Positions 1-5,257 of a DNA stretch of 7,097 nt are shown in pieces (position 1 is the stretch's first letter; every line of letters begins with the position of its first letter). The stretch is from JAAEPI01 sp965212145 (GTDB lineage Bacteria > Bacteroidota > Bacteroidia > Cytophagales > Cyclobacteriaceae), in NCBI GenBank assembly GCA_965212145.1, contig CBDBUY010000007.1, positions 1 to 7,097 on the forward strand. The letters run 5' to 3'. Below the pieces are notes generated by a model that saw nothing but the letters and a program-made list of their open reading frames with translations, did not search any database and was not told the DNA's origin. The position numbers were made by a program, and so were the translations under genes.

Positions 1-654
1 AGCGGCGCCTACGTCTGGCACTACCAGACCACGCCGGGCGACACCTGGGACTACACCGCCACCCAGCACATCATGCTGCTGGACCTCGAGATCGACGGGC
101 AGGCGCGCAAGACCCTGGTGCAGGCGCCGAAGAACGGCTTCTTCTACGTGATCGACCGCGCCACCGGCGAGCTGATCTCGGCCAACAACTACGTGCCGGT
201 GACCTGGGCGACCCACGTCGACCCCGACAGCGGCCGGCCGGTGGAGACCGCGTCCGCGCGCTACCCCGATCCGGAGGACCCGCAGCTCATCTTCCCCTCG
301 CCCTTCGGCGGGCACAACTGGCACCCCATGGCCTTCAGCCCGAAGACCGGGCTGGTCTACTTCCCGGCGCAGGAGATCCCCTTCGTCTACGGCGCCGACA
401 GCGACTTCGAGTTCGCGCCCGAGCCGGGCACCTGGAACCTCGGCGTGAAGTTCGCCCACGCCTCCTTCCCCGAAGACCCGGAAGAGGCCCGCAAGCTGCT
501 GCCGCTGCTCAAGGGGCGACTGGTCGCCTGGGACCCGGTTCGCAACCAGGAGGTCTTCCGCGTCGCGCATCCCGGCCCCTGGAACGGCGGCGTGCTGGCG
601 ACCGCCGGCAACCTGGTCTTCCAGGGCACGCCCGGCGGCACCTTCGCCGCCTAC

Positions 655-664
655 GACGGCCGCC
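655..664 (+). other. +1 frameshift site in the alcohol dehydrogenase
   Basis: Frame 1 reads sensible dehydrogenase protein up to Tyr-Asp (652-657) and then turns into an arginine-rich, low-quality translation. Frame 2 reads sensible protein from 659 (Ala-Ala-Ser-Gly-Glu-Arg-Leu-Trp). Removing one G within the run at 658-659 joins the two into one continuous protein. No slippery heptamer or obvious stimulatory structure is seen, so this looks like an indel or assembly error rather than programmed frameshifting. Confidence 0.8.
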
Positions 665-934
665 AGCGGCGAGCGCCTCTGGGCGACCCAGGCCCAGACC
701 GGCGTGGTCTCCGGCCCGATCAGCTACGAGGTGGACGGCGAGCAGTACATCGCCGTGACGGTCGGCTGGGGCACGGTCTTCGGCCTGATCTCGCCGGGCG
801 AGCAGCGCCCGGTCAGCCGCGTGCTGAGCTTCCGGGTCGGCGGCGAAGCCGCGCTGCCCGAGCCGGAGCTGGCCGCCGCCGACTGGCCCGAGCCGCCGCC
901 GGTCACCGGCAGCGCCGCGCAGATCGCCGAGGGC

Positions 935-1174
935 AAGGCGATCTACCTGGAGAGCTGCTTCATGTGCCACGGCGACGCCGCCATGTCCGGCGGCGTGCTG
1001 CCCGACCTGCGCAAGCTACCGCCCGAGCGGCATGCGCTGTGGAGCGAGATCGTCCTCGACGGCGCGCTCGCCGAACGCGGCATGCCGGGTTTCGCCGGCC
1101 GCCTCAGCGCGGCCGAGGCCGCGGCGATCCAGCAGTACGTGATCCAGCGCGCCCACGACACCCGCCAGGTCGCG
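935..1174 (+). other. C-terminal cytochrome c domain of the alcohol dehydrogenase
   Basis: In frame 2 the segment beginning about AEGKAIYLESCFMCHGD is a class I cytochrome c domain. Cys-Phe-Met-Cys-His (956-970) would bind haem covalently, and the Met codon at 1082-1084 in RGMPGF is the likely distal axial ligand. It is followed by the usual terminal helix (SAAEAAAIQQYVIQRA). A short Ala/Asp/Thr-rich tail runs to the stop at 1226-1228. This fusion of propeller and haem defines the quinohemoprotein subclass. Confidence 0.85.
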
Positions 1175-1240
1175 GCCCAGGATGCCACCGAGGCGGCCCC
1201 GGCGTCGGGCGACACCTCCGCGCAGTAGGCTCGGCGGGCC

Positions 1241-1269
1241 TTGGCTTCGCCCCCGGCCGCGCGTATCCT
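1241..1269 (+). promoter_or_regulatory. Candidate sigma-70-type promoter for pqqA
   Basis: TTGGCT (1241-1246) and TATCCT (1264-1269) are separated by 17 bases, the ideal spacing, and lie 55 bases before the pqqA ATG. Each box matches the consensus at 4 of 6 positions. They sit in the only short gap between the dehydrogenase stop and pqqA. The second promoter in this window (6696-6724) has the same TTGGC...TATC pattern and spacing, which raises confidence somewhat. Read-through from the dehydrogenase gene is also possible, as no clear terminator separates them. Confidence 0.4.
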
Positions 1270-1311
1270 GGCGGGCACGGACGGTCGAGAAATCCAACGA
1301 TGGCACGACCC

Positions 1312-1318
1312 AGGGAGG
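1312..1318 (+). promoter_or_regulatory. Ribosome binding site of pqqA
   Basis: AGGGAGG lies 5 bases before the ATG at 1324. It decides the start: another in-frame ATG at 1300 would place this site inside the coding region and add eight residues (MARPREDA) not found on known PqqA peptides. The strong site fits the need for plentiful precursor peptide. Confidence 0.75.
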
Positions 1319-1323
1319 ACGCA

Positions 1324-1401
1324 ATGAAGTGGACCGCACCGCGTTTCGAAGAGCTCTGCATCGGCATGGAGATCAACGGCTACTTCCCGGCCGAGCTCTG
1401 A
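1324..1401 (+). CDS. pqqA: PQQ precursor peptide PqqA
   Basis: A 25-residue peptide, MKWTAPRFEELCIGMEINGYFPAEL, and the ribosomal precursor of pyrroloquinoline quinone. The family signature E-x-x-x-Y is present as Glu16-Ile-Asn-Gly-Tyr20. These two side chains are joined by PqqE and, after proteolysis, supply all the carbon and nitrogen of PQQ. The leader (WTAPRFEELCIGM) matches the alphaproteobacterial pattern, compared from memory with Methylobacterium (EICVGMEVTSY). The gene has its own good ribosome binding site and probable promoter, and is followed by a strong hairpin. It is in the same frame as the upstream half of the broken dehydrogenase, with no stop codon between them, so a gene caller could hide it inside a false fusion. 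Identification is near certain. Confidence 0.96.
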   Translation: MKWTAPRFEELCIGMEINGYFPAEL

Positions 1402-1404
1402 GCC

Positions 1405-1426
1405 CCCCGCCGGCCCGCCGGCGGGG
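1405..1426 (+). terminator. Hairpin between pqqA and pqqB, possible attenuator or mRNA-stabilising stem
   Basis: CCCCGCCGGC (1405-1414) and GCCGGCGGGG (1417-1426) are perfect reverse complements. Allowing a 4-base loop leaves a 9-bp all-GC stem starting 3 bases after the pqqA stop codon. There is no T-run after it, so it is not a classical strong intrinsic terminator. Separate abundant pqqA transcripts have been reported in Methylobacterium, so partial termination or 3'-end protection giving more pqqA than pqqB-E mRNA is a reasonable inference. Confidence 0.55.
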
Positions 1427-1471
1427 CGCGTCCCGCAACATCTCCGCCGGGGCGCGACATGGCTCCTTCAG

Positions 1472-1546
1472 TCGGGGCCCGGTGAATCGGGACCCAGTGA
1501 ATTGGGGTCCGGTGAGTCGGGGCCCGGTGAGTCGGGGCTTGTTGAC
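1472..1546 (+). repeat. 15-bp tandem repeat, five units, between pqqA and pqqB
   Basis: Five head-to-tail 15-base units near TCGGGGCCCGGTGAG begin at 1472, 1487, 1502, 1517 and 1532. Units 1 and 4 differ only in the last base; units 2, 3 and 5 are more diverged. The repeat fills most of the pqqA-pqqB gap and ends 29 bases before the pqqB start. I see no coding sense in it. It could be a replication-slippage product or a spacer that changes mRNA folding. Confidence 0.9.
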
Positions 1547-1575
1547 GTGAGACCGGCCGGGGACCAACGCGCCGG

Positions 1576-2592
1576 ATGAGCGGGTTTCGCGTGATCGTGC
1601 TGGGCTCGGCGGCCGGCGGCGGCTACCCGCAGTGGAACTGTCGCGGACCGGTCAGCCGGCTGTTCTGGGACGGCGACCCGCGGGTCGAGGAACGCACCCA
1701 GTCGTCGCTCGCCGTCTCCGACGACGGCGGGCGCTGGGCGTTGCTCAACTGCTCGCCCGACATCCGCCAGCAGATCCTGCGCACCCCGGCGCTGCAGCCC
1801 TGGCGCCGGCAAGACGCGGCCGGTGGCGGCCCAGAGACCGGAAGCCCAGAGACCGGAAGCCCAGAGACCGGCGGCGCAGAGGCCGGCCCGGACGGTGAGC
1901 CGGCCGCGGGGCCGCTGCGGCGGACGCCGATTGCCAGCATCCTGCTGACCAACGGCGACATCGACCATATCGCCGGCCTGCTGTCCCTGCGCGAGCGCCA
2001 GCCCTTCCGGCTGCTGGCCACTCCGGCGGTTCTGGAGGTGCTGCGCGGCAACCGCATCTTCGACGCCCTGGCCCACGACCTGGTGGAGCGCTGCCCCGTG
2101 AGCCTGAACGCAACCTTTCCCCTGGTCGGCGCGCTGACGGCGGAGATCTTCGCGGTGCCCGGCAAGGTGCCCCTCTATCTTGAGGAGGGCGAGCCGGAGA
2201 TCGGCGGCGAGGGCGAGGCGACGGTCGGCGTGCGCATCGCCGCCCCCGACGGCCGCCAGCTCTTCTACATTCCCGGCTGCGCACGGGTGACCCCGGCGCT
2301 GAAGGCCCGCGTGACCGGGGCCGATCTGCTGCTGTTCGACGGCACGCTCTGGGACGACGCGGAGATGATCGATGCCGGCCTGGGCCACAAGAGCGGCCGG
2401 CGCATGGGCCATGTCTCCATGTCCGGGCCGGACGGCAGCCTCGCCGCCTTCCGCGACCTGCCGCTGGGCCGGCGAGTCTTCGTGCACATCAACAACACCA
2501 ACCCGGTGTTGGTGGCGGACACGCCCCAGCGCGCCGAGGTCGCGGCGGCCGGCTGGGAGATCGCCTACGACGGCCTGGAGATCGCCCTGTGA
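1576..2592 (+). CDS. pqqB: PQQ biosynthesis protein PqqB
   Basis: 338 residues; a metallo-beta-lactamase-fold protein, cytosolic, thought to hydroxylate or oxidise the cross-linked Glu-Tyr intermediate released from PqqA. Family landmarks in order: VIVLGSAAGGGYPQWNC (7-22), RTQSSLAVS (40-48), SPDIRQQIL (60-68), LTNGDIDHIAGLLSLRE with the D-x-D-H metal motif (124-140, Asp128/Asp130/His131), then VPGKVPLYLE, FYIPGCARVT, LLFDGTLWDD, RMGHVSMSG and VFVHINNTNPVL. Two oddities: the CxCxxC zinc motif usual after PQW has only its first cysteine (Cys22; then Gly24 and Ser27), and about 30 extra residues, including a PETGS repeat, sit at residues 79-112. Family length is about 300-308. The ribosome binding site is weak (CCGGGGA). 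It overlaps pqqC by 4 bases. Confidence 0.95.
   Translation: MSGFRVIVLGSAAGGGYPQWNCRGPVSRLFWDGDPRVEERTQSSLAVSDDGGRWALLNCSPDIRQQILRTPALQPWRRQDAAGGGPETGSPETGSPETGGAEAGPDGEPAAGPLRRTPIASILLTNGDIDHIAGLLSLRERQPFRLLATPAVLEVLRGNRIFDALAHDLVERCPVSLNATFPLVGALTAEIFAVPGKVPLYLEEGEPEIGGEGEATVGVRIAAPDGRQLFYIPGCARVTPALKARVTGADLLLFDGTLWDDAEMIDAGLGHKSGRRMGHVSMSGPDGSLAAFRDLPLGRRVFVHINNTNPVLVADTPQRAEVAAAGWEIAYDGLEIAL
1831..1890 (+). repeat. In-frame 15-bp tandem repeat inside pqqB (PETGS)
   Basis: Units of 15 bases, CCAGAGACCGGAAGC, start at 1831 and 1846 as exact copies. A variant follows at 1861 and a further diverged unit at 1876. They encode PETGS-PETGS-PETGG-AEAGP at residues 86-105. The repeat lies in a region that is a short loop in ordinary PqqB, just before the conserved RxxPI strand and the metal-binding TNGDIDH motif. 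As the unit is a multiple of three, gain or loss of copies would not break the frame. Confidence 0.9.
2577..2592 (+). promoter_or_regulatory. Ribosome binding site and GTGA start/stop overlap of pqqB-pqqC
   Basis: GGAG at 2577-2580 is 8 bases before GTG 2589, and that GTG overlaps the pqqB stop TGA 2590-2592. The same GTGA junction recurs at pqqC-pqqD (3425-3428), which supports this GTG as the true pqqC start over the three in-frame ATGs 45, 57 and 69 bases downstream. It implies translational coupling. Confidence 0.6.
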
Positions 2593-3428
2593 GCCAACCC
2601 GCCGCCGGCCCGCCGCCTTCGACGTCGACCCCCATGCCGACCGCCATGCCGACCCCCATGCCGACCGACGTGCCGACCGCCGCGCTGACCGCCGTCGAGA
2701 CGCCTCTCGACCCGGCGCAGTTGGAGCGCGCCCTGCGCCGCATCGGGGAGACGCGCTACCACCACCTGCACCCCTTCCACCAAAGGCTCAACAGCGGCGC
2801 GCTCGACCGCGGCCAGGTGCAGGCCTGGGCGCTCAACCGTTACTACTACCAGAGCATGATCCCGGTGAAGGACGCCGCGATCCTCTCGCGCATGACGGAG
2901 GCCGCCCTGCGGCGGGACTGGCGGCAGCGGCTGATCGACCACGACGGCACCGCGCCGGAGACCGGCGGCCTGCGCCGCTGGCTGGCGCTGACCGACGGTC
3001 TGGGGCTGGAGCGGGCCTACGTGGTCTCCACCGCGGGCGTGCTGCCGGCGACGAAGTTCGCCGTCGAGGCCTACGTTCACTTCGTGCGCGAGCGGAGCCT
3101 GCTGGAGGCCATCGCCTCCTCTCTCACCGAGCTCTTCTCCCCCATGGCGATCGGCGCGCGGGTGCGCGGCATGCTGGAGAACTACGACTACGTCACGCCG
3201 GAGATCCTGGCCTACTTCGACAAGCGCCCGGAGCAGGCGACCCGCGATTCCGACTTCGCCCTGGCCTATGTGCTGGAGCACGCGCGCCGGGCCGACCAGC
3301 AGGAGGCGGCCCTGCGCGCCCTGACCTTCAAGTGCGACGTGCTCTGGGCCCAGCTCGACGCGCTCGAGCATGCCTACGTGGCGCCCGGTCACATCCCGCC
3401 GGGCGCCTTCCGGCCGGCGGCACCGTGA
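2589..3428 (+). CDS. pqqC: Pyrroloquinoline-quinone synthase PqqC
   Basis: 279 residues; the cofactor-free oxidase that converts the last intermediate (AHQQ) to PQQ using oxygen, in the cytoplasm. It has a haem-oxygenase-like all-helical fold. With a constant offset of 34 from Klebsiella PqqC numbering, recalled from memory, the active-site residues are present: His58, Arg84, Tyr87, Arg114, His118, Arg191, Tyr209, Arg213 and Lys248. The Klebsiella His154 position is Ile188 here; I recall Ile in Methylobacterium too, so it may be normal for the lineage. Residues 1-38 are an extra proline/threonine-rich tail with a four-residue repeat (PMPT), and the family domain starts near TPLDPAQLERALRRIG. 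The family is usually about 240-255 residues. PqqC and PqqD are separate here, unlike the Methylobacterium fusion, but overlap by GTGA. Confidence 0.95.
   Translation: MSQPAAGPPPSTSTPMPTAMPTPMPTDVPTAALTAVETPLDPAQLERALRRIGETRYHHLHPFHQRLNSGALDRGQVQAWALNRYYYQSMIPVKDAAILSRMTEAALRRDWRQRLIDHDGTAPETGGLRRWLALTDGLGLERAYVVSTAGVLPATKFAVEAYVHFVRERSLLEAIASSLTELFSPMAIGARVRGMLENYDYVTPEILAYFDKRPEQATRDSDFALAYVLEHARRADQQEAALRALTFKCDVLWAQLDALEHAYVAPGHIPPGAFRPAAP
2631..2678 (+). repeat. 12-bp tandem repeat in the 5' end of pqqC
   Basis: CCCATGCCGACC at 2631 is followed by near copies at 2643, 2655 and 2667, and by two decayed units to 2702. It encodes PMPT-AMPT-PMPT-DVPT at residues 15-30. Three of the units contain an in-frame ATG. 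It lies before the conserved PqqC domain, so it probably makes a flexible tail. Copy-number change keeps the frame. Confidence 0.88.
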
Positions 3429-3718
3429 GCGCGCCCGCCCCCCTCCTGACGCCGGAGAGCGTGCCGCGGCTGCCGCGCGGCGTGCGGCTGCGCCACGACC
3501 AGACGCGCGACGAGTGGCTGCTGATGGGCCCGGAACGCCTGCTCAAGCTCGACAGCATCGCGCGGGAGATTCTGCAGCGCTGCGACGGGGAGCGGAGCGT
3601 CGCCGCCATCGTCGCCGAGCTGGCGGCGCGCTTCGAGGCCGAGGCGGCGACGGTCGAGCGCGATGTGCGCGCCTTTCTGGAGGCGCTGCTGGCCCGCGGC
3701 CTGCTGAGCCTGGAATGA
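3425..3718 (+). CDS. pqqD: PqqA-binding chaperone PqqD
   Basis: 97 residues; the small winged-helix RiPP recognition protein that binds the PqqA leader and presents it to PqqE. The family landmarks are clear: VPRLPRGVRLRHDQTRDEWLL (14-33), LKLDSIAREILQRCDGERSV (41-60), then a helical C-terminus (VAELAARFEAEAATVERDVRAFLEALLARGLL). Length is normal for a stand-alone PqqD. The start is the GTG that overlaps the pqqC stop (3426-3428). No strong ribosome binding site is seen (GGCGG only), so translation is probably coupled to pqqC. It ends in an ATGA overlap with pqqE. The direct PqqD-PqqE adjacency mirrors their physical complex. Confidence 0.94.
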   Translation: MSAPAPLLTPESVPRLPRGVRLRHDQTRDEWLLMGPERLLKLDSIAREILQRCDGERSVAAIVAELAARFEAEAATVERDVRAFLEALLARGLLSLE

Positions 3719-4839
3719 CCGGCGCCGAGGCCGAGACCCCGGCCCCCCTGGGCCTGCTGGCGGAGCTGACCCACCGCTGCCCGCTGCGCTGCCCCTACTG
3801 CTCCAACCCGCTGGAGCTGGAGCGCCGCTCGGACGAGCTGGACACCGCCACCTGGACCCGCGTGTTGAGCGAGGCGGCGGCCCTGGGCGTGCTGCAGGTC
3901 CACCTCTCCGGCGGCGAACCGACGGCGCGGCGCGACCTGGAGGCGCTCGTCGCCCACTGCGCCGACCTGGGGCTCTACAGCAACCTCATCACCGCCGGGG
4001 TCAACCTGCCGCCGGCGCGCCTGGCGGCGCTGGCAGAGGCCGGGCTGGACCACGTACAGCTCTCGCTGCAGGGGCCCGAGGCCGCCGGCAACGACCGCAT
4101 CGCCGGACTGCCCGGGGCCTTCCACCAGAAACTGGCCCTGGCCGGCGAGGTCCGCGCGCTCGGCCTGCCGCTGACCGTCAACTGCGTCGTCCACCGCCAC
4201 AACATCGCGCGGCTGCAGGAGGTGATCGACCTGGCGCTGGCGCTGGGCGCCCATCGGCTGGAGATCGCCCACGCCCAGTATTACGGCTGGGCCCTGCGCA
4301 ACCGCGCCGCCCTGATGCCCCGGCGCGCCCAGGTCGAGGCGGCGATGGCGACGCTCGAGCGGGCCCGCACGGCCCAGGCCGGGCGGCTGGTGATCGACGC
4401 GGTGGTGCCGGACTACTACGCCCGCCTGCCCAAGCCCTGCATGGGCGGCTGGGGCCGGCGCTCGCTCAACGTCACCCCGAGCGGCCGCGTGCTGCCCTGC
4501 CATGCGGCCGAGACGATTCCCGGCCTGACCTTCGACAACGTGCGCAGCCGCCCGCTGGCCGAAATCTGGTACCAGGGCGCCGCCTTCGCCGCCTTCCGCG
4601 GCACCGACTGGATGGTCGAGCCCTGCCGCTCCTGCGAGCGGCGGGAGATCGACTGGGGCGGCTGCCGCTGCCAGGCGCTGGCGCTGACCGGCCGAGCGGA
4701 GAACGCCGACCCGGCCTGCCACAAGTCGCGCCACCACGCCGCGCTGCTGGAGCTGGCCGACGCGGAGTCCGAGGCCGAAGCGCAGGGCGAGACGGGCACC
4801 GCCTTCGTCTACCGGGGCTTCGCGACACCGCAGAAATGA
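3715..4839 (+). CDS. pqqE: PqqA peptide cyclase PqqE, radical SAM/SPASM
   Basis: 374 residues. It forms the carbon-carbon bond between Glu16 and Tyr20 of PqqA using S-adenosylmethionine and iron-sulfur clusters. The radical SAM motif is Cys22-x3-Cys26-x2-Cys29 (THRCPLRCPYCSNP), with the SAM-binding GGEP at 66-69. The SPASM region holds Cys242, Cys262, Cys304, Cys307, Asp313, Cys317, Cys319 and Cys335. These match the Methylobacterium PqqE cluster ligands, as I recall them, at a constant offset of 6, including the unusual aspartate ligand of the second auxiliary cluster (Asp319 there, Asp313 here). The protein is therefore likely active. Its ATG overlaps the pqqD stop by 4 bases and no clear ribosome binding site precedes it, so translation is probably coupled. 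It is the last gene of the operon, followed by a hairpin at 4843-4867. Confidence 0.96.
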   Translation: MTGAEAETPAPLGLLAELTHRCPLRCPYCSNPLELERRSDELDTATWTRVLSEAAALGVLQVHLSGGEPTARRDLEALVAHCADLGLYSNLITAGVNLPPARLAALAEAGLDHVQLSLQGPEAAGNDRIAGLPGAFHQKLALAGEVRALGLPLTVNCVVHRHNIARLQEVIDLALALGAHRLEIAHAQYYGWALRNRAALMPRRAQVEAAMATLERARTAQAGRLVIDAVVPDYYARLPKPCMGGWGRRSLNVTPSGRVLPCHAAETIPGLTFDNVRSRPLAEIWYQGAAFAAFRGTDWMVEPCRSCERREIDWGGCRCQALALTGRAENADPACHKSRHHAALLELADAESEAEAQGETGTAFVYRGFATPQK

Positions 4840-4842
4840 GAC

Positions 4843-4867
4843 AGGGGCGCGGCGCACCCCCGCCCCT
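4843..4867. terminator. Hairpin between convergent pqqE and cytochrome c genes
   Basis: AGGGGCG (4843-4849) pairs with CGCCCCT (4861-4867) across an 11-base loop. On the plus strand it is followed by a short CTCTT tract; on the minus strand by TGTCTCATTTC. It lies between the pqqE stop (4837-4839) and the cytochrome stop (4883-4885), the right place for a shared bidirectional terminator. The stem is short and the T-tracts weak, so efficiency is uncertain. Confidence 0.45.
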
Positions 4868-4882
4868 CTTCGCAGCATGCCG

Positions 4883-5233
4883 CTACTCCGGCATCTGCAC
4901 CGTGAAGGCGATGCTGGCGTACCAGGCGGCCAGGTCGGAGATGTCCGCGTCAGACAGGTCCTTGGCGATCACCGACATGATCTCGTGGGTGCGCTTGCCA
5001 GAGCGGAAGGCCTTGAGCTGGGTTTCCAGGTAGACCTCGCTCTCGCCGGCGATGTGCGGCGCGATGGGAATGCGCGCCACGCCGTCGAGGCCGTGGCAGG
5101 TCTTGCAGGCCGCCGCCTTCGCGCGCCCGGCCGCCGGGTCACCGGCCAGTGCGGGCGACAGCGGGACCAGCGCCGCCGGCAACAGCAGCAGCAGCAGCGC
5201 GGCGAGACGCGTGAGGGCGAGCGAGCGGATCAT
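4883..5233 (-). CDS. Small exported class I cytochrome c
   Basis: 116 residues. The N-terminus MIRSLALTRL is followed by a long leucine/alanine stretch and a likely signal peptidase site after Ala30 (PALA-GD), so the mature protein is periplasmic and about 86 residues. The haem motif is Cys43-Lys-Thr-Cys46-His47, and Met86 in HEIMSVIAKDLSDADISDLAAWYAS is the likely sixth ligand. The pattern resembles the cytochrome c553/c4-half type. The start ATG has GGGAG about 7 bases upstream. It lies downstream of the sugar-dehydrogenase-family gene on the same strand with a 113-base gap. The natural inference is that it accepts electrons from that quinoprotein's reduced PQQ and passes them to an oxidase. 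The exact partner is not shown by sequence. Confidence 0.9.
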   Translation of the reverse strand: MIRSLALTRLAALLLLLLPAALVPLSPALAGDPAAGRAKAAACKTCHGLDGVARIPIAPHIAGESEVYLETQLKAFRSGKRTHEIMSVIAKDLSDADISDLAAWYASIAFTVQMPE

Positions 5234-5257
5234 GACGCTCCCGGGGGTCCGAAGGTG

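Larger units (their letters stand above)
1..1228 (+). pseudogene. PQQ-dependent quinohemoprotein alcohol dehydrogenase, 3' part, with one frameshift
   Basis: The gene is cut by the window's left edge. Bases 1-657 in frame 1 encode the late part of a PQQ beta-propeller: HYQTTPGDTWDYTATQ near the start, then QAPKNGFFYVIDRATGEL, GGHNWHPMAFSP and GPWNGGVLATAGNLVFQGTPGG. These are hallmarks of periplasmic type I/II quinohemoprotein alcohol dehydrogenases. After Tyr-Asp (652-657) the same protein continues in frame 2 (AASGERLWATQAQTGVVSGPISYEV) and ends at TAG 1226-1228. A CFMCH haem motif lies at 956-970. A single extra base around 658 explains the shift. The enzyme would oxidise alcohols and pass electrons from PQQ to the fused haem c. 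The residues that tell calcium from lanthanide types should lie upstream of the window. Whether this is a true mutation or a sequencing error cannot be told here. The family call is firm; the substrate is unknown. Confidence 0.85.

Noticed and set aside
655..664. Programmed ribosomal frameshift in the dehydrogenase
   Set aside because: No slippery heptamer, internal Shine-Dalgarno-like stimulator or stop codon at the shift site is visible, and I know of no such regulation in this family.
1301..1315. TGGCAC resembling a sigma-54 -24 box before pqqA
   Set aside because: The matching GC element at -12 is missing (AGGG instead of a TTGC-like box), and the site is only about 20 bases from the start codon.
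1300..1323. Upstream in-frame ATG giving a 33-residue PqqA
   Set aside because: The strong ribosome binding site at 1312-1318 would be inside it, and known PqqA peptides start close to the Trp-x-x-Pro motif, as the ATG at 1324 does.
1472..1546. CRISPR array
   Set aside because: The units are 15 bases long and directly adjacent with no unique spacers, and no cas gene is present.
1542..1547. TTGACG as a -35 box for a separate pqqB promoter
   Set aside because: It lies at the end of the tandem repeat and no AT-containing -10 element is present 16-18 bases downstream.
1468..2487. 339-residue open frame antisense to pqqB
   Set aside because: Long antisense frames are expected at this GC content. 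The translation has no family motif, and pqqB on the plus strand is unmistakable.
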